64,000 nucleotides of DNA from CAYZTY01 sp964444665 (GTDB lineage Bacteria > Planctomycetota > Phycisphaerae > Sedimentisphaerales > CAYZTY01), in contig CAYUIE010000016.1 of assembly GCA_964444665.1 (NCBI GenBank), forward strand, positions 8,547 through 72,546. The letters run 5' to 3'. Position numbers and translations under genes: made by a program. Position 1 is the stretch's first letter. Each line of letters opens with the position of its first letter. Positions 1 to 7,630 of this stretch are shown one piece after another. The notes below the pieces were generated by a model, which saw nothing but the letters and a program-made list of their open reading frames with translations, ran no database searches and was not told where the DNA came from.

Positions 1-914
1 GTTCGTATTACCCGCCCTTTGCCGGCGGCGGCAATATCGTCAATCATTCTGGAGGTTGAGAGGTTCGTAGCCGCTGTGCCTTTTTTTGCGCTGAAAATAT
101 ACTTTGCCGCCAGCGCCAAAGAATACTCCTCGCCGATGTACGTGCCCTTTTCATCGACTATCGCCAACCTATCAGCGTCCGGGTCCTGTGCAAACCCAAT
201 ATGAGCGCCGGCAGAGGACACTTCCCTGCACAGGCCGGTTAAATTCTCGGCGATTGGCTCAGGCACGTGAGCAAAATCTCCCGTCGCTTCGGCATTTATC
301 GCAACGGTCCGGCAACCCAGAGCAGCCAACAGTTTGCCACCGACCCGGCCCCCGGCCCCATTGACACTATCCAGAACAACCTTAAACTTTTTACTTCTTA
401 TCAGCTCGGCATCGATAATGCCAAGCACTTTATCGATGTGGACCGAGTCCGTTTCATCATTTGACTCTATCGTGCCGCGGCCGGCAGAGATGAATTTCTT
501 TTCCATAAAAATTCGTTTAATCCGCTCGGCGGTCTCGGCGGTCATAGCGGAGCCCTCGGCACAGAGCAGCTTAATCCCGTTATACTCTATGGGATTGTGC
601 GAGGCGGTTATTATAACTCCGCCGGCACAATGAAACTTTCTTGTCATAATCCCGACGCCCGGCGTAGTAACTATTCCCAGGTCAATTACATTTATGCCGG
701 TCTGAGATAATCCATCGGCCGCGGCCGAGCTTAACATCTTTCCAGATGCGCGGGAATCCCGGCCGATACAGACCGAGAGCCTTTTTTCGTCAGATGCCGT
801 TTCTCTAAGAAATGTTCCAAAAGCGCGTGCGTATCGCGTAGCGACATCGGGTGTCAGATTTTCGCCCACTATGCCGCGCAATCCACTTATAGTAATTATG
901 AGTTCATCCGCCAC
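1..914 (-). CDS. Phosphohexomutase (PMM/PGM/GlmM-type), partial
   Basis: Alpha-D-phosphohexomutase that would interconvert hexose 1- and 6-phosphates for sugar-nucleotide synthesis. The frame runs off the left window edge, so only about the first 304 residues are visible. The start is a GTG at 912-914 with AGGAGG four bases upstream. Visible motifs are ISGLRGIVGE near the N-terminus, the phosphoserine loop ITASHNP at residues 102-108 and the metal-binding loop DPDADR at 244-249. The N-terminus reads like archaeal-type GlmM/PMM rather than classic bacterial GlmM, so the substrate is open. It is the last visible gene of the leftward run that includes serA and topoisomerase VI B. Confidence 0.88.
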   Translation of the reverse strand, partial: MADELIITISGLRGIVGENLTPDVATRYARAFGTFLRETASDEKRLSVCIGRDSRASGKMLSSAAADGLSQTGINVIDLGIVTTPGVGIMTRKFHCAGGVIITASHNPIEYNGIKLLCAEGSAMTAETAERIKRIFMEKKFISAGRGTIESNDETDSVHIDKVLGIIDAELIRSKKFKVVLDSVNGAGGRVGGKLLAALGCRTVAINAEATGDFAHVPEPIAENLTGLCREVSSAGAHIGFAQDPDADRLAIVDEKGTYIGEEYSLALAAKYIFSAKKGTAATNLSTSRMIDDIAAAGKGRVIR

Positions 915-991
915 TTTACCTCCTGCGCTCACAATTTAAAATCGGCGGTATGATTTTCTCGAACTCGAAAAGCAGCAGCAGATTGAACCAC

Positions 992-2785
992 CTACACCTG
1001 CCGGGACTTTTCCAATACCTTCTTAAGCCGACTTATGACGGTGTTGACTTCGCTGTTTTTCAAGGCCAGAATATCCTGCAGTGCTTCGCCGATATAGGGC
1101 AGATACGCTTCAATATAACCTCTCCTGATTAATTCCTGCTGAATCCTTCTTCTCTTTCGCAGAAACAATCCCAGTTTTCGGCCGCATTCCTGGGCGGCAA
1201 GTTTAATCTCTTTGATTATTTCCGGATAATGCGCGATGGCCTCTTTACTTTCCGAAGTGAACGGGACCCAGACCGAGGCAATGTGTATCAAAAGAACCAT
1301 GGGCCCGGTTGGAAGAGCTCCCCTGCTTTGACTAAGGCCGTAATTTCTCCAGTTAGTATCGAGGATCGATTTATAAATCGAACAGCCGGACTGCTGATAT
1401 AACATCGGCACGCGATTGGCGATGCGGATGAGCTTTATCAGCGACTCCGACTCAGGGATTCCGTTTCCGCCCTTCTCGCCTTCTTTACGCCCGTAGGCCA
1501 GGGCCGCTTCAACGAGGAAAGGATTGCCTCGATATACACTCGGGCCGCGTGAACAGCTTGCATAAAACTCGGCACTAACGACCCGTTTCAAACCGGCCTC
1601 AAGCTGCTCGGCGCCGATTGGGCCTATGCAGTCGCTCGAAGGCGCCATTATTTTTGTCTGGTTTATCGCGTTGTGAAGCGCCTCGGCCTGCTTTAGAGAG
1701 AGCCTTGTCGGTCTTGCTTTTATCGACAGGCCCGCCTTTTCGCATATCCGCCGGGCCAGCGGGGCGCTTACACGTGAAAACTCATTCCTTAAAAATGCCG
1801 AGAGATGCTTGCAGGTTGTGTCGCGCGCCATTTTGAAAAGCAGCCCCAATTCGACCCCATAGGGATGAGGTTTGATTTCCCTCGGCACAAAGGGCAGGAC
1901 TTTGCTTTTCCGCCGATATTCACTCACCTGGCCGTCCGGCCCGGTATAAACAATTGTCGCGTGGGGATTGGCCATTGCCGTTTGGGCGACGTATTCATCA
2001 ATCGAGCGCCGGCCTTTCTGGTATCGGCCCTCAAGCGTTATAGTTACTTTCGTGCCGGTCGGTCTGTCAAAATCACATTCCTCACCAAGAACAACTTCCG
2101 GCCTGTTCCTTGTTGTGTCAATCTGGACGTGGTAATGATGGGCTTTTGTCTTGGGGTCTGTCCGGGAGATTATCTGCACAGGCTCACCCGTCGTTATAAG
2201 CCCGTACATTCCGGCGGCCGATATGCCGATACCCTGCTGGCCCCGGCTCATCTTGAGGCTGTGAAACTTGCTGCCGTACAGAAGCCTTGCGAATATATGT
2301 GGTATCTGCTGCTTGACAATGCCTGGGCCGTTATCATCAACCACCAGCTTAAACTTGTTCTCGGAAACGGTCTGGATGTTAATCGTAACATCCGGCAGGA
2401 TATACGCCTCTTCACAGGCGTCGAGCGAATTATCCACGCCTTCTTTAACCGCCGTCAGGAGCGCCTTATGAGGATTGTCAAAGCCCAATAAATGCCTGTT
2501 CTTCGCGAAAAATTCGCTGACGCTTATATCGCGCTGCTGGGCCGCCATCGATTCGGCGGTAGCCGGTCCCGGCCGTGCCGCGGCCCTGGATTTTACACTT
2601 TTCTTTCTCCTTCTCGCCCTTGACTTCTTCGCTGTCTTTGATTTCGCTATAGAGCTTCCGCCTGGCTTTTTACTTTTTTTTCGTCTCGACTTCGTACGTA
2701 CAGGCTCTTTCATATTCCCATTATCAGCAGCGGCCTTAAACGAAAAATTTAACTGCCCGGCTACATTCGCCCTCCCTGCCGCCAT
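992..2785 (-). CDS. top6B: DNA topoisomerase VI subunit B (Top6B)
   Basis: ATPase subunit of a type IIB topoisomerase, which with Top6A passes one duplex through another. The GHKL ATPase fold is clear: N box with E115, D118 and N119, G1 loop DNGPG at 151-155, and G2 loop SRGQQGIGIS at 180-189. A transducer-like region follows, giving a plausible full length of 597 residues. Residues 1-80 are unusual: a Lys/Arg/Ser-rich tail comes before the point where typical Top6B begins (ISVSEFFAKNRHLLGFDNP). An AAGGGAG site before ATG 2785 supports the long start. No Top6A gene lies next to it. Bacterial Top6B is known in some planctomycetes. The family call is secure; the role of the tail is unknown. Confidence 0.93.
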   Translation of the reverse strand: MAAGRANVAGQLNFSFKAAADNGNMKEPVRTKSRRKKSKKPGGSSIAKSKTAKKSRARRRKKSVKSRAAARPGPATAESMAAQQRDISVSEFFAKNRHLLGFDNPHKALLTAVKEGVDNSLDACEEAYILPDVTINIQTVSENKFKLVVDDNGPGIVKQQIPHIFARLLYGSKFHSLKMSRGQQGIGISAAGMYGLITTGEPVQIISRTDPKTKAHHYHVQIDTTRNRPEVVLGEECDFDRPTGTKVTITLEGRYQKGRRSIDEYVAQTAMANPHATIVYTGPDGQVSEYRRKSKVLPFVPREIKPHPYGVELGLLFKMARDTTCKHLSAFLRNEFSRVSAPLARRICEKAGLSIKARPTRLSLKQAEALHNAINQTKIMAPSSDCIGPIGAEQLEAGLKRVVSAEFYASCSRGPSVYRGNPFLVEAALAYGRKEGEKGGNGIPESESLIKLIRIANRVPMLYQQSGCSIYKSILDTNWRNYGLSQSRGALPTGPMVLLIHIASVWVPFTSESKEAIAHYPEIIKEIKLAAQECGRKLGLFLRKRRRIQQELIRRGYIEAYLPYIGEALQDILALKNSEVNTVISRLKKVLEKSRQV

Positions 2786-2834
2786 ATAAATCCACTCCCT
2801 TCATCATTATTTTATTAAGGGGCCGGTGAAAAGC

Positions 2835-4424
2835 TCAGTCCAGCTTGCAGACGTAGATTTCATTGACGAACTCAAGCTTCGAGAGCTCGTTGACCACCTT
2901 TTCATCAGGGGTTTTGTCAAGGCTCACGGCCAGTATGGCTTTTCCTTCAACGGCCTTTTGCCCCACGCCCATAGTGCAAATGTTAATGGCGTGTTTGCCG
3001 CAAACCGTGCCAACCGAACCGATTACGCCCGGCTTATCGTCATTATAAATAATCAAAACCGTACCGGCGGGGGTCATTTCTACATTGAAGCCGTCAATTT
3101 CGATAATCCGCAGCAGCTCTCCACCAAAAACCGAGCCGGTAACAGTCCTCTGGACTTTGTCCGTAATCACCCTGGCACTGAAACTCGATGCCACATCCTT
3201 AGCAGCGGGATTTTTGGTTTCGTCTATACTTATGGCCCGCTCCTTCGCGAGCACTCTAACATTTACGATATTCAAAGGCACATCAAAATGCTTTTGTAAA
3301 AGCCCGATGCCAAAGGACATTGTAATAGCACCAACACCTCTTTCCGCAATAGAGCCGCGATACTGAACCTCTATACTTTTCACGCGTCCCGGAGCAATCG
3401 TACTCAGCAGCGAGCCAACCCGCCGGGCCAGCTGGGTGTACTTACTTACAAGCGGCGGCACGGCGCCAGTAGTGGCAGGAGCGTTGAGCGCGTTTCTGAC
3501 CGGTCCGCCTTTAATTGCGTCAACAAGAATTTGTGCCGCCTCCAATGCCACTTCAATCTGGGCTTCCTCTGTGCTCGCACCAAGATGGGGAGTGACCAGA
3601 CAATTACCCAGCTCCCTAAAGCGGTCGTTTTCAGGCGGCTCCTTCGAAAAAACATCAAGGGCCGCTCCTGCAATTCGCTTTTTCGCCAGGGCGTCATACA
3701 AATCATCCTCATTGATAATACCGCCGCGGGCACAGTTAATCAGACGCACGGTTGGTTTCATCATCGCGATTTGTTCTGCGCTAATCATATTCAATGTCTG
3801 CTCGTTCCTTGGAACGTGCACAGAAATGTAGTCGGATTCCTTAAAAATCCTATCGATGTCCTCCGTGACCTCTATATCAAGTTTCTCAGTCTCTGTCGGC
3901 ACTGCAAAAGGGTCATAGCCAAGAATTTTCATGTTAAATCCCCCGGCCATTTTAGCCACCGCCATACCGATTCTACCAAGGCCTATTACTCCAAGTATCT
4001 TTCCATTTAGCTGGTTACCCATATATTTCTTTCTATCCCAAGCACCGCCCTTCAGGCTGACGCAGGCAGGCACTACATTTCGACTTAATGCCAGCACAAG
4101 CGCCATCGTATGCTCGGCCGCGCTCAGCGTGTTTCCGCCCGGCGTATTCATAACCAGTATGCCTTTGCGTGTGGCGGCGGCAACGTCTATGTTATCCACT
4201 CCAACGCCGGCACGTGCTATCGCCTTGAGGCCGCCCGGGTTGGCCAGGACCTTTGCCGTTACTTTCGTGCCGCTACGGACAATCAATCCGTCGTTCTTAC
4301 CAATTATCTTAACCAATTCATCCTCACTAATTCCCGTCTTGACCACCGGCTCCACATCATCCATCGATTTAAGCAAGTCGATACCTTCCTGTGCAAGTTT
4401 GTCTGTAATCAAAATCTTTAACAT
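2835..4424 (-). CDS. serA: D-3-phosphoglycerate dehydrogenase
   Basis: Cytosolic NAD-dependent oxidation of 3-phosphoglycerate, the first step of serine synthesis. At 529 residues it matches the long SerA type: an N-terminal substrate-binding part, a Rossmann NAD domain with GLGRIGMAVA near residue 150, the catalytic Arg/Glu/His segments (NCARGGIINEDDL, then PHLGAST), an intervening ASB domain, and a C-terminal ACT domain (VLIIYNDDKPGVIGSVGT) that often binds serine. GGGAG lies 7 bases before ATG 4424. Gaps of 26 and 49 bases to its neighbours suggest cotranscription with the upstream lipoprotein gene and the downstream top6B. Confidence 0.96.
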   Translation of the reverse strand: MLKILITDKLAQEGIDLLKSMDDVEPVVKTGISEDELVKIIGKNDGLIVRSGTKVTAKVLANPGGLKAIARAGVGVDNIDVAAATRKGILVMNTPGGNTLSAAEHTMALVLALSRNVVPACVSLKGGAWDRKKYMGNQLNGKILGVIGLGRIGMAVAKMAGGFNMKILGYDPFAVPTETEKLDIEVTEDIDRIFKESDYISVHVPRNEQTLNMISAEQIAMMKPTVRLINCARGGIINEDDLYDALAKKRIAGAALDVFSKEPPENDRFRELGNCLVTPHLGASTEEAQIEVALEAAQILVDAIKGGPVRNALNAPATTGAVPPLVSKYTQLARRVGSLLSTIAPGRVKSIEVQYRGSIAERGVGAITMSFGIGLLQKHFDVPLNIVNVRVLAKERAISIDETKNPAAKDVASSFSARVITDKVQRTVTGSVFGGELLRIIEIDGFNVEMTPAGTVLIIYNDDKPGVIGSVGTVCGKHAINICTMGVGQKAVEGKAILAVSLDKTPDEKVVNELSKLEFVNEIYVCKLD

Positions 4425-4450
4425 TTTCTAACTCCCAAAATCATCTCCCA

Positions 4451-5128
4451 TTACCTTTTTACACTATCGAAATCAGGTCTTTCTCCCCAGGTCCTGAATT
4501 TATCACTCGGACAATCATAAAAATACCTCACAATACAATGTGCAGCCGCCCTTGCCAACCGGGCGGCACAGAACTCTTTACCCCCTCGCTCGGCTTCAAG
4601 GGCCAGTCTGGCAAGCTTACCTTCACCACTCCGGGGCCATAATACTTCACCACTCTGAGCATCCAAGAGATAGCTGCGGACGTCCAGGAGGCCTTTATGG
4701 AGCCCCTTGTAATAACCATCAAGTGGCATTCCATAAAGCTTATAATCATCAATCACAATCAGCAAAATCGTCTTCACACCCAGGCTCATCGCTATTTGAT
4801 CCGGCCTCATCGAGAAAAAATCAGAATGCGCCCGTCGAAACTCTACGAGCTGCTCATAACTTATCACCGCCTGTTTCTTAAACTTTGTCTTTTCACAAAG
4901 CATAATATTGACTGCTTCGCTCAGGACAGGACGCAAATCCGTCTGTACGTTAAGCCAGCTCGGCTGCTGAACCAGAACTACCAACTTCCCTTTTGCCCTT
5001 TGTCCTATCTCAAACTCGGCCGGTATCTTCGTCTCCGAAGCCGTTGGCGTACCCATTATTCCGACAAGCTTGCATCCACAACACAGCAAAAAAACTGTCA
5101 ATATAAGTAAAGCCGTTGTTTGTTTCAT
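4451..5128 (-). CDS. Predicted lipoprotein, unknown function
   Basis: A 225-residue protein with a lipoprotein signal peptide: KQTT, a hydrophobic stretch, then a lipobox-like LLCCGC with C19 as the probable lipidated cysteine. The mature part is a mixed alpha/beta domain (for example GVKTILLIVIDDYKLYG, then LLDAQSGEVLW). That layout recalls lipoproteins that compute a stem of an outer-membrane assembly such as the LpoB or CsgG-like fold, but I see no decisive motif. It is probably periplasmic, anchored to a membrane. It lies between the DUF2752 gene and serA in one leftward run. Function not assigned. Confidence 0.75.
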   Translation of the reverse strand: MKQTTALLILTVFLLCCGCKLVGIMGTPTASETKIPAEFEIGQRAKGKLVVLVQQPSWLNVQTDLRPVLSEAVNIMLCEKTKFKKQAVISYEQLVEFRRAHSDFFSMRPDQIAMSLGVKTILLIVIDDYKLYGMPLDGYYKGLHKGLLDVRSYLLDAQSGEVLWPRSGEGKLARLALEAERGGKEFCAARLARAAAHCIVRYFYDCPSDKFRTWGERPDFDSVKR

Positions 5129-5170
5129 ACTTTCGTTCTCACTAAAACTTATCCGGCCAGGCCGAGATTT

Positions 5171-5644
5171 TCAGGGGACTTTTCCAGCCAGTGCATGAGC
5201 CAGTGTTACCAACCAGCCCCCGAAAACGATCACTATCGCCGCAAAAATAATGTACCCCACCTTTAGTTGCCTGCACAGACCGTTAATCAAGCCAAAATCC
5301 GTCCCAAGTACCGCTATCACAAAAGCAAACATCACGGCTGCAACCGCAACAGAATATACAACGGCAGCAGCCGGCTGAATATAAAACGCGCCCAAAATAT
5401 CCCCCCTGGCAAATGCAATCAAGGCTGTTGTCATACCACAGCCCGGACAAGGCAAACCATACTTCTGCTTGAAACCACAGGGTCCAATCAGATGGTCCAT
5501 ATTTATCTTGTCATTTATCGCCGCCCAATGTAAAAGACCGGCTGTGCCCAGGCCCGCAAGAAATATCAGGCCGGCCCAAAGGCGAGAGACGCCCGATACT
5601 CGATATGAAGCTTTTATAAAATTCAGGTGTTGGCTTTTTAACAT
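5171..5644 (-). CDS. DUF2752 membrane protein
   Basis: A 157-residue integral membrane protein with about four hydrophobic segments. The signature GPCGFKQKYGLPCPGCGMTT (about residues 55-74), with two PC/CG cysteine pairs, is the hallmark of DUF2752. Family members are common in planctomycetes, Bacteroidetes and actinobacteria, and their function is unknown. The paired cysteines suggest metal binding or a redox role; this is inference. It is the first gene of the leftward run and is divergent from the inositol-phosphatase gene, with about 60 bases between them. Confidence 0.85.
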   Translation of the reverse strand: MLKSQHLNFIKASYRVSGVSRLWAGLIFLAGLGTAGLLHWAAINDKINMDHLIGPCGFKQKYGLPCPGCGMTTALIAFARGDILGAFYIQPAAAVVYSVAVAAVMFAFVIAVLGTDFGLINGLCRQLKVGYIIFAAIVIVFGGWLVTLAHALAGKVP

Positions 5645-5705
5645 TATGCGGTTACAATAAAGTGCTGTGGCAGTTGTGTCAAGTTGAAAGAGTGTAAGGC
5701 GAGTT

Positions 5706-6530
5706 ATGATATTCGAATACAGCGACCTAAGCAGAATGCTCGAAGTCGCGGTCGTCTCGGCACGATTAGGCGGCCAGCGCGCTATGGAGCTGGTTAATTA
5801 CAGCAAGGCCTCGGTCAAGAACGATAACGAACTGGTAACCGAGGCCGACGGACAGTGCCAGCAAATAATAATCAACCACATTAAGGAAAACTACCCCGAC
5901 CACGGCTTTATCGGCGAAGAGGGCACCGGCGGTAAAATCCTAAAACAGCCGCCCCGCAGTGATGAGCCGGTCTGGTGGATAATAGACCCTATCGACGGAA
6001 CTACGAATTTCGCACACCGTATCCTGTGCTTTTCAGTCAGCATTGCGGTAATGTATGAAGGACAGCCGATAGTCGGTGTAGTTTTCGACCCAACTACCGA
6101 CTCGATGTTTACCGCCGTAAAAGGCGGCGAGCCGCAATTTAATACGACCCGCATAACCGCCGGTGAAGATTCGATTGGTAAGTTTGACTGCTTGGGTATA
6201 GACAGCCATTTCGAAACCGGTCCGTCGGCCGGCATTGTCAAGATGATGAAAAAAATTCGTATCAGAAACCTCGGAAGCCTGGCTTTGCAACTTGTCTACG
6301 TCGCCAAAGGCTCGCTAATCGGCACAATAGACACCAGGGCAAAACTGTGGGATATTGCAGCAGGAGCTTTCATCGTCGAACAGGCTGGTGGTATTGTAAC
6401 ACTGTCACAGGGAGAGAAAATATGGCCTGTGAGGCTTGATAACTACAACGGCGAAAAATTCAGCATCCTGGCGGCAAATAAAAAAGTGCACGGCGAGATA
6501 TTGGGAGTTATCAATCCCTCCCATGGCTGA
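5706..6530 (+). CDS. Inositol monophosphatase family protein (SuhB/CysQ-like)
   Basis: Mg2+-dependent phosphomonoesterase of 274 residues. Visible motifs are the Glu pair in GEEGT near residue 71, the metal site DPIDGTTNF at 94-102, and the C-terminal WDIAAGAFIVEQAGG. Likely substrates are inositol 1-phosphate, histidinol phosphate or 3'-phosphoadenosine phosphate; these cannot be separated by eye. AAGGCGAGTT precedes ATG 5706. The gene stands alone on the plus strand, opposite the serA run. About 58 codons of open frame without a clear start continue after the stop in another frame; I do not treat them as a gene. Confidence 0.9.
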   Translation: MIFEYSDLSRMLEVAVVSARLGGQRAMELVNYSKASVKNDNELVTEADGQCQQIIINHIKENYPDHGFIGEEGTGGKILKQPPRSDEPVWWIIDPIDGTTNFAHRILCFSVSIAVMYEGQPIVGVVFDPTTDSMFTAVKGGEPQFNTTRITAGEDSIGKFDCLGIDSHFETGPSAGIVKMMKKIRIRNLGSLALQLVYVAKGSLIGTIDTRAKLWDIAAGAFIVEQAGGIVTLSQGEKIWPVRLDNYNGEKFSILAANKKVHGEILGVINPSHG

Positions 6531-6700
6531 ACTTAGCCGGCTACCGCGTAACTAATAAACACCTCAACTTCGCAGTCGACAAGAAGAGACTTTTTCCAAA
6601 ATCATTCACCAAGAATTGGCAGCAGAATAACCCCAAAAAAGGACCTATAAGAAGAGTCTATACAAAAATCAGGCAGATAAATAAGGTATGAGGGTTTAAT

Positions 6701-6877
6701 TTAACCTACACTGACGATTCTTATGACGGCTAAGGTGCATAAAAGAGCAAGAAGAAGCAATGCTGCTCTTAAAATTCGCATTAATTGCGTCCTTGGCTTG
6801 ACAACCTGCCATACATAACTACTAATCGCTACAATGAGCAATAAACGTAAAGTGAAGTATAGTATAGACCTATACAT
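6701..6877 (-). CDS. Small two-helix membrane protein, possibly leaderless
   Basis: A 58-residue protein beginning MYRSILYFTLRLLLIVAI. It has two hydrophobic segments separated by a short basic stretch (VVKPRTQLMRILR). The same frame is open upstream to 6979, but a good promoter (TTGACT and TATAAT, 18-base spacing) overlaps that part. It would start transcription almost at this ATG, so I choose the short form, which would be leaderless. Position 6895 is an alternative start. No family recognised. The existence of the gene is plausible, not certain. Confidence 0.4.
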   Translation of the reverse strand: MYRSILYFTLRLLLIVAISSYVWQVVKPRTQLMRILRAALLLLALLCTLAVIRIVSVG

Positions 6878-6883
6878 AAAGGT

Positions 6884-6913
6884 ATTATAGCTCATTTCAA
6901 TAGAACAAGTCAA
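6884..6913 (-). promoter_or_regulatory. Sigma70-like promoter
   Basis: On the minus strand TTGACT (6908-6913) and TATAAT (6884-6889) are 18 bases apart, close to the sigma70 consensus. The predicted start point is within one or two bases of the ATG at 6877. Confidence 0.5.
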
Positions 6914-7221
6914 GAGAAAACCGCCCACTTTAACATCGTGGCCGGAGACCTCAACTAAACGAAGATGTTTGATTATCAATACTGATAAACGCTTTTTTTC
7001 TTTGCTATGAAAGTCTTCAGTATAAAAAACGGCAGGTTAAACCGCTTATAGAGCCTTTTCCAAATAGACGTACTATAACTTCCAGAGCAACTTTTTTCCC
7101 GCCTACCGCGGCATATTTCAGTCATTATTTATTAAAGTCAGCCCCCGAAATATACCGAATAAGATGCGAAGGATACTTGATATTTAAAAATTTTAAATAC
7201 TTAATTAAAGGAGAGTTAAAG

Positions 7222-7461
7222 ATGCATTACCTGGCAGAAATCAAGAGGTGGCTTGGCGAGATTACCGAAATTTTCCTGCTGCTTACCGCCCTTGGGGTCG
7301 TTGTGGAGATCCTTTTTGGCAGCGCAGCTCCCTTCTTCGGAGGAAGAATTGTTGCTAATCTCACCGGACTGCTTAATACTCTTGGCGACAACGGACTCGT
7401 TGGTCTGCTTGCTTTTAGTATAATTCTTTTCCTGTTTTACAGGAAGAGAGCCGTTGCGTAA
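7222..7461 (+). CDS. Small membrane protein, unknown function
   Basis: A 79-residue protein with two predicted membrane helices (EIFLLLTALGVVVEILFG and LVGLLAFSIILFLFYRKR), a Gly-rich link and a positively charged C-terminus. I place the start at the ATG at 7222 because AAAGGAG lies about ten bases upstream; the frame is open 15 codons further up without a comparable site. Codon use and the ribosome site make it credible. A strong stem-loop follows 60 bases after the stop. I recognise no family. Confidence 0.6.
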   Translation: MHYLAEIKRWLGEITEIFLLLTALGVVVEILFGSAAPFFGGRIVANLTGLLNTLGDNGLVGLLAFSIILFLFYRKRAVA

Positions 7462-7522
7462 AGCCATATCTGCCCGCCTTTAATAAAAGCGGTTCAGATA
7501 CACAGGCTTGCTAAAAATCGGT

Positions 7523-7574
7523 AAGCGGGAGCTGGTCTGACTCAATCCTGAGTAAGCCCGGTTCCCGCTTTATC
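7523..7574 (+). terminator. Stem-loop, probable terminator
   Basis: Outer stem AAGCGGGA (7523-7530) pairs with TCCCGCTT (7563-7570). An inner stem ACTCA (7540-7544) with TGAGT (7549-7553) sits inside. Only a short T-run (TTTAT) follows, so termination strength is uncertain. It lies between the small plus-strand gene and the convergent spermidine-synthase-like gene. Confidence 0.4.
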
Positions 7575-7630
7575 ATTCCAGAGACACTTCCTTCGTTACA
7601 CGAAGCTTCACACGGAGCAAGACTTTCGGA

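Noticed and set aside
6531..6690. Open frame without a start after the inositol-phosphatase gene
   Set aside because: About 58 codons, Lys/Asn-rich as expected for A+T-rich DNA; no start or ribosome site, so probably chance or a remnant.
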